Positions 39,199 to 52,585 are shown, counted from the stretch's first letter. The stretch is DNA of 64,000 bases from Rostratula benghalensis (GCA_013399305.1 VXAI01000028.1:3291575-3355574); one strand, 5' to 3'. Numbers and translations: made by a program. Notes: a model not told the origin generated them from the sequence alone.

Positions 39199-42159
39199 CC
39201 CCCAGAAAATAAATACAGTATCTGTAGCTTGAGTTAAATGACAGTTTAAACTCACTATAACTTACCTGAAAGGTGTATGGGGTAAAAGTTGAAATGCTAT
39301 AGTGTAAAAGCTGTTAGTGAAGTGTGGATGTAGCCATTGCGTGCTGCTAAACCAGGGGCTCTCCTCAGCCTGGAGCATTTGCAGAATGGCACCTCACCCC
39401 CAGGAAGGCTTGTTTCAACAGGAATGAGCTCAAGCAGGTAATTCTAGTTAATGCTGGAGTCCTTAGTCTTTCCTCACAGGTGAGATTCTCCTCCAAGAAG
39501 CCTCTTGCAGGATAAATCTGATGGTTAGAGGTCTGAGGTAGGGCAGAGCTAATCTGCAACGGAGGAGTGCCTGCATCTTCTAATCCTTCACTCTTGTAGA
39601 CAACTGTGCTGTGGTGTTCGTTCGACCTTTGCTTCCTTAATGATTTCTTCATACAGCCAATTACCACAGCTCCAGAAGAGCAATGGAGGAAAACTTTCAC
39701 AGGCCAAGCCTCAGATACCCTTATCAATGAGACCTTCCTTCATAGGTTAGGGAGCTCAGCTCCATGAAATTTCAAGGAATGCATGTAAAGTAGGTATAAA
39801 GGATTATAACCACCTTAACTGAAGTAAGGTTGGGAGGTTAGAAACATGGAAACAATAATTTTAAAGATGAGGTTTCAGTTAATTGTTAGCAAACAAGTTA
39901 AGGTGCTAAGAATCTGTGAAGCTTTGCTTTTTAAATTAGTTGCTTTGCTAATTCTGTTTACTACGTATCTTTGGAAAAAAAAACCCTAAACATCACTGGA
40001 ATCCTTGAAAGAAACTGCAACCTTTTTCTGCTATTTATTTAAGTAGAGCCAATTCTACATACACGCTGCTGGATACTTGTTGCTGAGATACCATCTTGAA
40101 AATTATTCATAGTATAAAGTAGATCCTTTCTTTGGTTGGGATAAAAGAAAAATATGCTTCATGCAACAAAGAAAACTGTGTTGATCATCCTGGAAAAAAT
40201 ATTTTATAAGGTAAGTGCTTAAGAAGCATGAAACTTGGAATCTCATAGATGTAATTGAGTAGAAGAAAAACAGTTCTTCAAGTACAGCTCTTTTGCATTG
40301 TGTTCCTGTTTATCCAAACAAATGAAATTTTTAGCTTCAACGTCTAGCTTTTCTGCCCCATTGCACTACAGGATAAATGGTGTTCCCGTAGAGCCTTTGA
40401 AGAGCACTGGACTCCAGCAGTGTATTTATGTCTTCATAAATATCAGGGAATCTTGCTCAGCAAAATCACACCAAATTATTCAGAGAATTCATTAAAGTCT
40501 CGTATGGACATTAACAGCTTAGGCTTTTTGGTTTTTTTATATTCATGCCTCATGAAGATCCCTCTAAGATTTTCTTTCCGGGTTTCATATAAAAAAACAT
40601 AACCCTCACTTCTCTGGAAGGTACAGGGGTTGTTGGCCATGAGTTTCACATGTTTGTTGGACCTCATGAAACTTGTGGATGGCCCTAAAACACAAACTGA
40701 AATTCACAGTCATGTGTAAGAGGATGCCAAGTCAGCATTTATCAATTTGTTCCTGATTCATAGCTTCAGGTTTGGCACAGTTCCTTGCCTGTTTTACCCA
40801 GTGACCTGAGCATAGGGCAGCCTGAGCTATGCTGCTGAGGTAGAGTATCACTGCATGGACTGTCCAGTACAAACTTCAGCATCTGCTAGCCTCGCTCTTT
40901 AGCAAATTCCCTGCATGTGTGCTTGCCAGGAAACCTCCTGGGTCAACATGTTGTAGGCACTATATTTAGAGCGAGAGGAGGAAGAGTTCTCATTGCCTGG
41001 AAGATTGTCTTCATCCTGCTGCAGACAAACAGCACCAGAGAGACTCTGCAGAGGTGCCAAAACCAAACCCTTTATTTCATGTTTAGGCCCTTAATAAGGG
41101 ATGGATTCTCTACAGCACTGAGCCCTCCAGCCCTGATTTGGTCGTGCAGTTGAGCGTGACTGCAATGAGATGAGAATGGACTACAAGACAAGCGCATTTC
41201 TAGAGTGTAGATTGATTGATTTATGGCTCAGACCTCGCATGCGTAAAGTCTTGCAGAACCAAGCCCTGTACTGCCGAAAATCAGGCCACATTCATCATCC
41301 AGCAGATCTGACACCAGAGGAATGTTTATATAAATACCTAGATGCAGTTTTAAAAAATGCCAATGAGATTTTTTTGAGTTTGGTATCTGATTGCCCTATG
41401 ATATTTTTTAAAACCCTGGATACTTTTGGATCGTGGTGGTGTGGAGTTTTTTGTCATTGTTGGGTATTTTTGTGTATTTGTCCTGGTTTTAGTCAAATGT
41501 GCCTTAAATACAATTTGAAGAACTTTTTTTTCAGTTGAAGAGCTTTATTTTAGTTTGGCCATGAAGACTGGTTTCTGCCTTCCAGTTAATGTAGAGATTC
41601 ATACTGAAGCATCAGTGAGCTTGAGTGTTAACTCAAACCAACCAGCTATTGAGTCCTGTCTGTGCAAACAATCGGAATTAGCTATTGCACTGCCAAATAT
41701 ATAGCAGAATGGATACAGATATTAGTAAAATAGGCAGATTACTGTAGAAGTCATAAAACAACAGTGCTTGAAATTAGTAGAGTCTTAATTACAGAATAAA
41801 ATTCGATGCCAATATTCAGCAAAGCCAGAAATGAGGGATGCTCTCATGTAGTACAGAAAGTTTGTGATTTATTCATGGGTCTCAAAAAAGAGATAAGTGC
41901 ATAAGGTGTGTGGGTGGTTCCACCTCAATGTGGATGGCTCAGGCCAGGAGGAGGAAAGGGGCAGTGTATTTTAATCCTTTTTGGCAGGTACTGTTTTGGA
42001 ATCCAAATATAGTTGTCTAAGGTTGTGCCTGGACTTGGCAAATGCTCGCAGCTAGGCTTTCATCTCCCATCTAGGTCTCTGTGTTTTGTGGCCCACTGAT
42101 TACATTACCAGTAGGAAATAGTTATTAAAAAATTCTGTATTTATGCCTGAAGACTTGTG

Positions 42160-42265
42160 TTGTTTATTCTCCTTGCAGATAGGCCTTTGTACATATGTGT
42201 TGGGAAACTGAGGCATATTCTCTTAATTGAATTAAGTGGCAAATAAAAGCCTGGGTCTCAGGTTA
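42160..42265 (-). mobile_element. Possible MIR-like remnant (weak)
   Basis: The + strand contains gggaaactgaggca, then a degraded stretch with taagtggcaaa and agcctgggtctcag. This order resembles a reverse-complement MIR core (gaggaaactgaggca, then a tail with taagtggcagag and a ggattcgaacccag-like end). The match is interrupted and from memory, so it may be coincidence. Confidence 0.28.
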
Positions 42266-44232
42266 CATGAAGAGATTCATATTTTGTTCAGTGTTGAGTA
42301 CCTTCAACTCCCCTCTAAAGGAAAAAAATATAGTAGGTCAACGGGAGACTAATTTTGTGGTAATTACAGAATCAACATCTAAAATGCCCTCAGGAGAAGT
42401 GTTAGCTGAGGAGCAGTAGCCTGCTGAATAAGGATTGTAGGCAGAGGGAGCAGAGTAGAGTGGGGTGCCAGTTTTAACAAGAAAATTCACAAGCTTTATG
42501 AATCTCGGCGTCTAGCAAAGCCTGAGTATCAGCAGTCCTACTCCCAGCCGAGAGCACCGCAGCTCAAACATACCAAAGGTGCAGTTTCACATGTAGTTCT
42601 GCCTTGCCGACGACTGTCATTGAAAGTTGTTATTTCCATCCTCCAACTTCAGGTTACAAACTTCTCTATCCACCCTTGCCCTGGACTAAGCAGTTGTGCT
42701 GTTGGCAGGTTATCTGGCTCAGTGAGCTGATCCCACAGTAAAGTGCATGGGTTGTTCTGGCTGGGAAAGTTTTGAACCAGTTCACCCTGCAGCCATTTGC
42801 ATGCTCCACCAAAAGAAGAAAGGCACAAGGGTCTAATGGCTTGTGACCCTAGAGCATTGAAGCCTGAGATGGATACCCAGGTGGAGCAGGGAACAGCACA
42901 GTGTGAGCTGGGTCTGGTTCAGTCTGCACTTGCGGACAGAAGTGCTGAAGGATGGTCATGGTATAAAGACCTTTCAGGCCTCTGCAGGTTTCACAGATGA
43001 AAGAAGAAATAAAGTGATGTCTGTGGCGTTTATTTATTTATTCATTTTATCCTAAAGCAGGAAAAATACAGAAACGTTTCCTTCCGCCTAACAAATGCTT
43101 GAATTGACGCTTCCGGTTCCCCTGGCAATGGTGTTAAACAGGCAGAATAAATAAAAGCAACAGTTTCCTCTATCAGCAGCTTGCCCCTGAGATGACCAGG
43201 TTCAGTGGCGTTTAAAAGCAAACAGCTTTGTGCCGAAACCACAATACCTTATTATAATTTTCCTCCTCCAGTTCACTAGATTTGGGCATTATTTTGGATC
43301 TGTGGAGAGGCATCACATTGGCCCATGGTGCTCCTGGTGACTACTTGACATAGCTTTTGATAAAGGTAATTTGCGTGGAGGAAACTCAAAAATTAGATTT
43401 TTAGTATTTACATTTTGTGTTTTCCTTTTTTTGGTTCCTTTATATGGTTTCCTCTGCACAAAATAGAAGCTTCTGTGTCATTTTCTTTTCTCTGTGCACT
43501 GATGCAAGGGTAGAAGCAGTGAGCACACAGCTACTGTTCTGTCCTGAAAAAAAGTTTTACACTTTCTTTGGGGTCCTCATTTCTTCCCAGCCCCACTGAA
43601 GAAGCAGCAGCCCATGCTGTTTTCTGCAGACCTCTGAAGCTTGTAACCAGTGTGTACAAATGGGAGGAAGGCTGTTGATAAAAATATTATCTAGAAGCAG
43701 GATTAAATGTAAAAAGTTTTGAATTTTAGAAAATGTAAGGAAAAAATGCTGATATCTCTTTTATAGGAGAGCATTTTTATGAATTTCTGTAAAAGAAATC
43801 AGACTTCAAAATGTGTTACATTGAGTATTCGGGATGAAGATGTATGGAAAAGCTATGGTGTGTGAGTCCTGCCCAGAATCACAGTATCTTGAACATGTTA
43901 TCTTCAGGAAGGAAAAGGAAGCATTTCTGCTGCTGTCAGAGAAGAAGAGTATTAATTCTGACTCAGTGACCCAGTTCGTTCCCTGGTTCTTTGAAAGCTT
44001 TGGAAAGATGAGTGACGTGCCCAGCCTCTGTAATGCTGCCGTTGTGCTTGCTGAAGCAGGCAGGCTCAGCACCACCAGCCGACTGCCCTGCTGAGAGTGA
44101 GCTCAGAGGCTGGGCCACGATTGCTATACCTATTTATGCTACAGATAATGCAGTTAGATGGAGACACATCCTTTCTTTTTGCTTCACAGGTGCTAAGAGG
44201 AAGAGCCTTATTGAAGATGATGGATGTATTTT

Positions 44233-44250
44233 TATATATATATATATATA
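44233..44250. repeat. (TA)9 microsatellite
   Basis: Nine pure TA units about 180 bases before the next PLCB1 exon. A simple repeat likely to vary in length. Confidence 0.85.
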
Positions 44251-44428
44251 TTTAAAGATGTAAGCTTTAACAGCTCTGTTATTCAAAGCAATTTATTATT
44301 CTGCAAAATGCAGGCTCTTCTAGGTTGCAGAAAACAAATTAAAAAGAGTGTAGTAGTGAGCAATCTGTTTACAAAGAACATGTAAAAGCGCTCTATTGTT
44401 CTTTTGCTATTTTTTTCCCGTTTTGCAG

Positions 44429-44529
44429 AATGATTCGATCCCTCAAGATGACTTCACACCAGACGTGTACAGGGTGTTCCTAAACAACCTCTGCCCTCGG
44501 CCTGAGATCGACCACATCTTTTCTGAGTT
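44429..44529 (+). CDS. PLCB1: PLCB1 exon: EF-hand segment (about residues 199-232)
   Basis: This 101-base exon has acceptor cccgttttgcag and donor gtaaga. It enters in phase 0 (Asn-Asp-Ser-Ile-Pro-Gln) and leaves after TT, completed to Phe by the next exon. It contains [20 protein letters not shown], then Ile-Asp-His-Ile-Phe-Ser-Glu. This matches the middle of the PLC-beta EF-hand module. Differences from the human protein I recall are conservative: Asp for Glu at two positions and His for Asn near the end. Confidence 0.95.
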
Positions 44530-45897
44530 GTAAGAAAAGACACTTTATTTATTTATTCATTTTCACTGATTTTCTGGGCTGGGGATGACTAAGTATGTTA
44601 TTTAGCAGCAATTGCCATGAACAGATTTCAGTGTCAAGTCAGGGCTTTTACTTAGCCTTGGATCAAGGGTTCCTTCTCTCCCAAGCTTTTGCCTCTGTTT
44701 CTAATGGCCAGAGTTTTTAAGTAATTTGTTCCTAGAGGAGTTTTTCTTTATGGATTAGGATAGTCTAGGCTTCCATGAAAGTAAATAAGAAATAGAGTAA
44801 TAAGCAGTAACAACATGTAATAGGTGTGAGAATATGTATAATCACCCCCAAAAGCTTAATTAGGAGTTGCCGAAAATGCAGTAACTTTAAGGATTTGTGC
44901 ATCGTGATTCACACCATGAAATTAAATTAGCAGCCAGCTACTACTGGTTTCTTACATTCAGTTACAAGCTCTATAACTCAGATTGCTTCTACCCCTTGCA
45001 GCAAGTTGTTGTACTTCCCAGTTTCAGCAGAGCTTGATCAGCGGAGTCAGAACATGAAGCAATATGAGAGTGAAGTAATTTCCAAAATATATCCCAAGAC
45101 CACCACAGCAATTACTGAAAATATCTTTGCAACATGGATAGCTCTTGTACTCCTTTTGTGCTTATTTTCTCTAAGGTTGAGGTTTGTTGACCTAGTTTTC
45201 TCCCATTGAACCTGCGGGTTCTCTTGCAGAGAAGTAGGCCAGTCCTGAGTACTGTAGACAACCCTAAGCACGTCACCTGGCTTGGGGGCTTCTTGGATAT
45301 CCATCTGGGTAGGAATAGTACCCAAACTCTGCTCTTTTTACTGCCTCTCTAAGTAGACAGCTTTTTGCTTGCTTTGCAGAGTGCCTAGCATTTTTAGCAG
45401 GTTTCTAAAAAAACCCAACAAACCAACAAAACAACACCTCAAGCAAATACTAGAATAATGAAGTCAAAGCTGCTTTTATTCTGCAGTAAAACCAAATAGT
45501 GGGGCCAGGAATGCCAACAGAGTGTTTGTGGCAAGCTCAGGACTGAACTCCGTGTCATTTTCTCCCTTACTTCTTAAAATTGCTTTGTTCCAGGAATTCA
45601 GAGGAATGAAAAGCTTTCAGCATTGCTTTCACTCTTCCCATTGATGTCAGTAAAGCTGAACGCTTTTAAAGCCTTACTCTTAGATGTTTGATGAAGAATG
45701 TTTATCGTTGCATGCTGACAAAGTAAATTAGTCCAGAGACACAGTGGGGCAATGTTTTTGTTGTACAATAGTTTGAGTCTTGTTTCAGTATCCCTGGGAA
45801 ATTACAGAACATTGAATAAGGTTTCAATGAAATGTATCCCTTTTGTGGGTTTTTTGTTTACTTTAATGGCTTTGCTGTTGCTTTAATTTTTTTCTAG
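44530..45897 (+). other. PLCB1: PLCB1 intron, 1.4 kb
   Basis: This intron runs from donor gtaaga to acceptor ctttaattttttttctag, with a strong pyrimidine tract. A tttatttatttattcatttt stretch lies just after the donor and is nearly repeated at 43.03 kb. The first copy of a 19-bp direct repeat is at 44833. No transposon was recognised. Confidence 0.88.
44833..44851 (+). repeat. 19-bp direct repeat, copy 1
   Basis: The sequence tatgtataatcacccccaa is found here and again, identically, at 46311-46329. The two copies lie 1478 bases apart and flank the PLCB1 exon at 45898-46064. Flanking bases differ, so it is not part of a longer visible duplication. Confidence 0.85.
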
Positions 45898-46064
45898 TGG
45901 TGCCAAGAGCAAACCATACCTTACTGTTGATCAGATGATGGAATTTATAAATTTTAAACAACGTGATCCACGATTAAATGAAATCCTTTATCCACCATTA
46001 AAACAAGAACAAGTTCAACAACTGATTGAGAAGTATGAACCCAATAGTAATCTAGCAAAGAAAG
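45898..46064 (+). CDS. PLCB1: PLCB1 exon: EF-hand segment (about residues 232-288)
   Basis: This 167-base exon has acceptor ttttttttctag and donor gtcagt. Its first base completes Phe. It continues [17 protein letters not shown] and contains [20 protein letters not shown], ending Leu-Ala-Lys-Lys and the first base of Gly. It is the distal EF-hand region of PLC-beta-1, just before the segment leading into the catalytic X box. Differences from the human protein as I recall it are few: Glu for Asp and Phe for Leu early on, Gln for Val, Ser-Asn for Asn-Ser, and Lys for Arg. The donor has C rather than A or G at position +3, the only such donor among the six. Confidence 0.95.
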
Positions 46065-46310
46065 GTCAGTGGTTTTTTATATTCTCACTCTACTTGTTTT
46101 CTGATTCGAAACAATGACTCAATTATCCTACAGTGCATGCTAAAGCAAAATTTGATTCAGAATCAAATTGCATTTCCACCTGTCTCTTTTTGGATTGTAC
46201 AGGCCTGTGAGACATTGTGTGGTGTATTTTTAGATGTATTTGGTAGGTATCGGTTTAGGAAGGATGGGGCTAGTTTCAATATTTAGTTTTCAGTACATGT
46301 AATTGATGGT

Positions 46311-46329
46311 TATGTATAATCACCCCCAA
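46311..46329 (+). repeat. 19-bp direct repeat, copy 2
   Basis: This copy is identical over 19 bases to 44833-44851. It lies 247 bases after the PLCB1 exon that ends at 46064. Confidence 0.85.
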
Positions 46330-49300
46330 GCTGATAGTTTAGAACGTTTGCCCTGGTATGCACACTTCAGCAGAAACCTTACTATCACAATGACTATTTA
46401 CCGGTATCTGAAATGTAAAATTTAAAGAACCAATCAGTGGTATTAAAACTAAGATGATTAAATTCTACCATTTAATAACAGTAGTAAGTCCAGCACTCCG
46501 TTTTCTGATAAAGTGGTACACAAAGTAAAGTGTGCAAGTAGCTGAGTGTGTTTCATGCGATAATCACAGAAAATTCCCTTTTGAAAATCTCAAGTGTTGT
46601 CAGGGTTTATCAGGGCATTTTGCCAAAAGCAACAAGAGAACTCCTGCTTAAATCTCTGTGGATTTTTGCTACCACCACAAGTCTTAAAATAGCATTGAAT
46701 TTGTGTCTGCATCCTGTTTTATTCCAATCCAAATATTCTAATGATTATCCCAGCTTTGAATGTGTTTATATATTAAAATTTTGGGGGCATGCTTATATAC
46801 TGAAAAACAGTTCTAATATGAAAAAACCAGATTTTTCAAGTGCAGAGACGTTTGAATCCAGAAGAAAGACAATGACACCTTTCCCAAAAGTGTAGGAGTT
46901 AACTGAAGGCACTGCTGCTCCTGTCCCTGGAAGCCTTCTGACCAAGGTGTCTTCCTGAAGGAAACCTGAGACTCTTGATGCCATGTTAAATGTTGTCTCA
47001 AGGCAAAACTTATAAAAACTTACAATAAGGCTTCTTATTTTTCTAGCTCAATCAAATTTAGTGTTTCTGAATGTTTTGATGGAGGATTAAATCCTGCTTC
47101 TTTGTCATGCTTATTGAAACTGTCTTTTGACGTCAGTGAGAATACTAGCATGAGTAGATGAAAACACAGTGTGACCTCCTCTCTCTTCCGTGCAAATATC
47201 AGAATGTTGCTCTGTGCTTATCTTATTTCACATCAGCAACAGAAAAGTCTAGTACCTGAAAGATCATTCTTATTACCCAAATATTGGTACTTCATATAAA
47301 CCAAATAAAGGATTTATTAGAAGGAGATGTGCTGGTGTGCAAGCAGAGCGCCAAAGTAAAAGTGAAATCATGTTCTGAATAGTAATAAGGAGGAAGCATG
47401 AACCAAGCAGTAGAAAGAAGAATGTTGTGATGCTATTTGCTTGCACCCTCCAAGCAGGATTTGTGGGACACCTCCAGTTCACCATAGTATACACTGGTAT
47501 ACATGTTTGCTGCAGGTACTTGCTCTTGCACAGATGCCATCTCTCTTTCTGGGTATGATTTACATAGCTCTTCCAAAATCAGTTCTCACAGGAAATGCTG
47601 GGTTTAAGAAGGGAAAGGCAGGTCATAGGGAGTTAATTCCTTTTGTGTTTTGTTGGGTTTGGTTTGGTTGTTGTGGGTTTTTTTCTTCAAACTTGTGCAC
47701 TGATGTCCAGCAAACTGCAGCAAAGTTGGCACAAAGTGCAGGTCACCTCCTCTTATTTTGCACCTTGTCTGGTGGCTGAGCTACAGTAACTGGCCCACTC
47801 TGCTAATCAGGCCCCTGTGCAAATCACAAGCGTACTGCCTTCAAATTACAGGCATTGGCTAATCAGTATTGACACTGGGATACAATATTTTCTGTACATC
47901 TGCTTTGAGTTGGGAATGCAATTCACTGTATATTAAATGAAGTGTAGGTGTGCACTCAATCCTACACTCACAGAATAATTGCAAACAAATGCTGCCTATC
48001 AGTAAAATGTCACCAAAATATTACAGTGCACATTCAAAATAATGATTTAACCTTTTAATATGGTGTTTTGTAAAAGGGATTGTCACTCAGGCTTTCTGCT
48101 GACAGAAAGGGGCTGTTCATAGGCTGAATTGCAGGGGTGGCAGACCAAAGTGATGTGCTTCAGTGACACTTCCCCTGCCACTGAAACTGTACTCACTTGG
48201 ACCACTGAGCAGAGATGTTATTTTCAGTAGGACTGTGGATGTTCAAAGCACAGTTAGATGGTGTCCACTGCTATACACCCATGAACTTTTTGGCTGTAAC
48301 TTCCTACCTCTCCTGTTCATATCTGCCACATTTCTTGTAGTGGCATTGCTTAATGCCAGTGGAGAGGTCGAGAAGAAAGTAGGATGTTTGGAATGGCCCG
48401 AGTGCTGTCAGCTAAAAGAGGTAAGAAGGGCAGCAGAAGCCTTTGTCAAGCGTAGTTCGTAAAGTAAACAGGGCCCAGCAGCTCTGTAGAGAGATGGGCT
48501 TAGGGTCATTGTCCATGTGCTTCTTTATGTGCCTGTGCTTCGAATTTGAGCTTGCAGAGGTCCCAACTGAACACATTCTCAGGGTTAGCGGGGTACACTA
48601 AAAAACAGAAGAGCAGCATAGGGAAGAGAGGAGTAGCATAGCAAGGCACATGGGGCAGAGGTAACAATGTGAGAGAATTACACAATAAACAGCAAGATGG
48701 GAAAAAGAGTTACAGGTGGCCTAAAGGATGACTTCATCACTGCTGTGCCAGAGCAATGCAATTAAATAACCGCATTTTTGGAGTAGTTTTGCAGAGTTTT
48801 GGTTGAAGAAACAAGCCAGAAGATCTGACAGCAATGGTATATGTATTTGTTCTTTCTTGAATATGAGAAGTTACTCCTTTGAAGTAAATCATAGATACAG
48901 GTCCAGAACAGAAGAAAATACCATAAAGAAATTTAAAATGTGACTAACTGCTTCTTGTGAGTAATGTGTGATTTGAAGTACTTAGTGATGGTAGAGACTT
49001 AAAAGGCTAGTCTGCAAGAATTAGGTGATATTAGTTGCTAGCTTTTTTGCCAGTTAAATCCCTTTTCCTCAGATTGTTCTGGAGTTTGAACATTTGCAGC
49101 CACCCAGTTTGTGTGTTCACACATAGATGCCTGCACACAAGTATATTGTTTTGTTTCCATAAGCTCCATTGACTGAGTCTGTTCATTATCTTGTTTCACT
49201 TTTATACCATCAGATTGCAGAGAGGGTGGTGACAAACGTACACAGAAAGGGTGAAGGTTTGTCCACTTTCATGTTTGTTTATGTCGTATTTCTATATTTA

Positions 49301-52300
49301 ATTATTTAAACAATCTATCCAATGTTCAGATGTCTCATCCAAATAAAGGGATTCATTTTGAGCATCCTCATGATATAAGCCACGCTCTTCTGGCAAATTT
49401 GAACTTGAAAGCCTGTAGAGTCCTGGTTGAAATAGCTAGAGAAAAGTACTTTTATAGAAGCCTGAGACAAAGTTGGTGGCAAATGTCCGTGTTTTTCAGG
49501 TGTTCTTTAAGGCCACAAGACTTTCATTTCTAATCATGTTTTGCAAAGTTAGACAAAATATATATAATTTTCGTTTTTTTCATGTGTGCAGTAACACACA
49601 TGTCAAGATGCAAACTTAAGCTGAATAGGTGCATTTTACAAGGATTAAAAACATCTGTGCTGTGGGAGTAAGATTCATGCTTGCAGCATGCATAATGTCC
49701 TGGCCTCAATGTAGTAAATTTCTTAAGCATATGCTTAAATTTATGGGTGGTGTGGGAAGAGAGGATAGTTACATAAAAATCTCTTAGGCTTCTTGAACAT
49801 CATATTAATTCTCTATTGAAGCTCAGCTCCCATGACTGGCACTGTTGAAGTGAAATTTCTGGTTGGTTTCTAGCTATACCCATGAACACAAGTATGTGGG
49901 CACCTTCTGAGAGTATGATAGACTTGCTTCTTAGCAAATATAATTGTATGTATTGAAATGATATTTTAAACAAAATTAGGGATTTTCCTTGAAAACTTAA
50001 ATCCCAATTCATAAAATAGAAACTCAGTCAGAAACAGCCTAACTCTTTGCTCCCACTACACTTTTTGGTACATTTCTAGAACTTCTTTCATCTGATTATT
50101 GTATCTTCTTCTAATTTCTCATCTAACTGTATTCATGATTGTGCACATCCACTATACAAAAATATTTTCTTTTAACTTAATTATTCTTCCCTCATACCTA
50201 ACTAAATTAATTTCTAAAGAATGCTTGTATGGTCTCTCCACTTTCACAGTACTAGTCACATGCTTTTGATATCTCATAATTCTCCGTTCTCATTATTGCT
50301 GATATAGCCCTTTTTCTGTATCTGCTGCAACTGAATACACAGTATTCTAAACTTTCAATGTGGCTCTTCAGGTACCTGGTAAAATCAAGTACCAATGTGT
50401 TTACTGGATAAGGGCTTTAGGTTACACTATTCTGAGTAAAAAGGTTGCCCACGTTCCTGCTCTTTGCGAACATATTTTTAGGTGTTGTTTTGCTTGGATG
50501 CAATTGAGCTTTTGGAACATCAGCAAGTACATGGGCTTGACATCTACATAGGTTAAGCAAGCTGTTGTGATTAACACTTTGTGTCATACAGTGAAGGAGA
50601 TTAACATGCTATGTATAGCTGCCTTCCTTATCAGGTGGAAGCAGAAGGAAGTTCCTGGTAGCGCTGAGCAGTCTCTCACTGTCAACAAAACTGTGCTGGG
50701 AGGCTGGTAGCCCTACTTAAAGAGTGTCTTATAGTTTGGAATTTTCGGGCTGTAATGCATTTGTGTTGAATGGCTCCACAACTGCCAAATGCATTCCCTT
50801 TCAAGTTACCAGGTTGATAACGGGATGTGTATTAATAAATCAGTTGCCAAGTGGTTGATTGAGAATTTGCCTATTTGTTTTTATTTCTAAGAAAGCTTGC
50901 ATAAAAGTTGTTCAGGATTTTGGTACATTATGGATGAGAAATGGGTCATTAATGCAGAGTTTTAGGTGTCTCTGCTTGTAGTGTCGAGGCTCCTGAGAAT
51001 GGTAGTCCTGGTTTCTAGAATTATGCGAAATTTACCAAGTGCATTTGTTCATAGATTCTGCAAAAATGTGGTAGCTGTTTGTGACTTAGCAATGGAGTTC
51101 ACTTCTAAATGTTTCTAAGTTCAAAAGGACTCCAGAGTTTTGAGAGTTCAAATCTCATTGTCTCAGTTACACCTTCGCTGCTGAAACCAGTAAGTGTTGT
51201 GAAAACCATTGAGTAGCAGTCTTGGCTCTAGGGACATCCTGTGTCTCTTAAAGACTCTAAGTGTGCAAGAATGAGAGCTGTACTGGACTAGCAACAAAGA
51301 ATTCAATACTAAGGCTTGCTAAGGAAAGAAGACATGAAAAAAGCTGCAGTTGTGCTATAGCAATAAAATAAATGTTTCCCACCATCTTCGTCAGTGGGAC
51401 CAAGACAAGGGTTAGGTTATTATTAGCTATTTTCTTTTGAGTGGTTTTATTGAGGAAGATTGTCTTGACTGTAGTATAAGTTTTAAAAATAGTCTGGAAG
51501 TGCTTCGTAGATGTTGCTGGCCGATGGATCTGTAGTCCAGATTGTACTTCCTAGAAGGCATATTTGAGATAAGTAACAGCATAAAGATGTTAATTTTTTT
51601 TTTCCTCTTAAATATGCATTAATTTAAATAGCATTTCATTTTAAAGGGCCAAACCTTTACATCTTTAAAGAAGAAAAGAGCTTTCCTCTTATATTTCACA
51701 GTGTTTCTTTCTTCAGATTTTCTCAATTGCACCTATTTGGAAATCATTTGTCTTACTTAGCTTTAGTTAGACATGTATTTAGAGGGATTGAAGGGAAGCT
51801 GGTTCCATGACTTTCTTTGAATTTCAGTGTTAATTCTGTTTTGCTAGTGTGCATTTATTGCCTGTTGTTGTGCTCCATGTTTCTTAGGTAACGAATTAAA
51901 CTAAGTGATTAATATTAGATTAAGATATATGTAATTTTATACAGCATTTACTCCATGTGCTTTTTTCATGGTGTCTTTCATTTGAGAACAAATACGTTTT
52001 TCCTCCCTTACGCATCAATGCACTTAAAACATTTTCATCGCACCACATTAAATTCACCTTTTAGTAACTGCTTAAGAGTAATTACACATTGGAATCTTTT
52101 GGTGGCAGAAGGGGGTCATTTCCTGGGCAACCAATTTTAATGGCAAAAGCAAGTACTGTGCAACTATGGCTACAGTTTTAAGACATACCTCATCGTATTT
52201 AAAGCATAAATTCTGATGTATAAACCATGCAGTGAAATGGTGAGGCATTCTGGCATTGAAACATTTGGAGGAAATGTTACAAAATGGCTGAAATCCTTCA

Positions 52301-52573
52301 GCCTCCTAACTGCAATGTTGGAAATTATGTGTACTTACCAAAAATCCATTAACTTTGGGATTTTCAGGGCTTTCCAGCATTCCAGTTGCACAAGAAAAGA
52401 CCTCTCGGCTTTGTTTCTCATTCTAAAATGACAAAAGAACAATAGATCCCAGTCACAATTTATTACTCCTTAAAATTTATTAGCCACACAAAAGTTTTAG
52501 CCTATCCTGTGCTGTCAGCAGCAAGTGCTAAGTTAGGTAGCTTGCCAGAAAGCCTTTTTAGAATTAATTTTCA

Positions 52574-52585
52574 ATATATATATAT
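52574..52585. repeat. (AT)6 microsatellite
   Basis: A short pure AT run in A/T-rich intronic sequence. Confidence 0.75.

Larger units (their letters stand above)
38791..44428 (+). other. PLCB1: PLCB1 intron, 5.6 kb
   Basis: This intron runs from donor gtaagc to acceptor cccgttttgcag. It holds a 27-bp tandem duplication at 39.1 kb, a possible MIR remnant near 42.2 kb, and a TA repeat at 44.23 kb. The remaining sequence is unique. ORFs of up to 122 codons (41170-41538 +, 39365-39727 -) have no recognisable domain. Confidence 0.85.

Noticed and set aside
45935..46117. 60-codon ORF at the last PLCB1 exon
   Set aside because: Its start is an internal Met of the exon and its end is intronic read-through past the donor at 46065.
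48330..48390. Peptide with Asn-Ala-Ser-Gly-Glu, considered as the next PLCB1 exon
   Set aside because: The surrounding residues do not match the expected Arg-Tyr-Leu-Ser-Gly-Glu-Glu-Asn segment, and no acceptor/donor pair fits.
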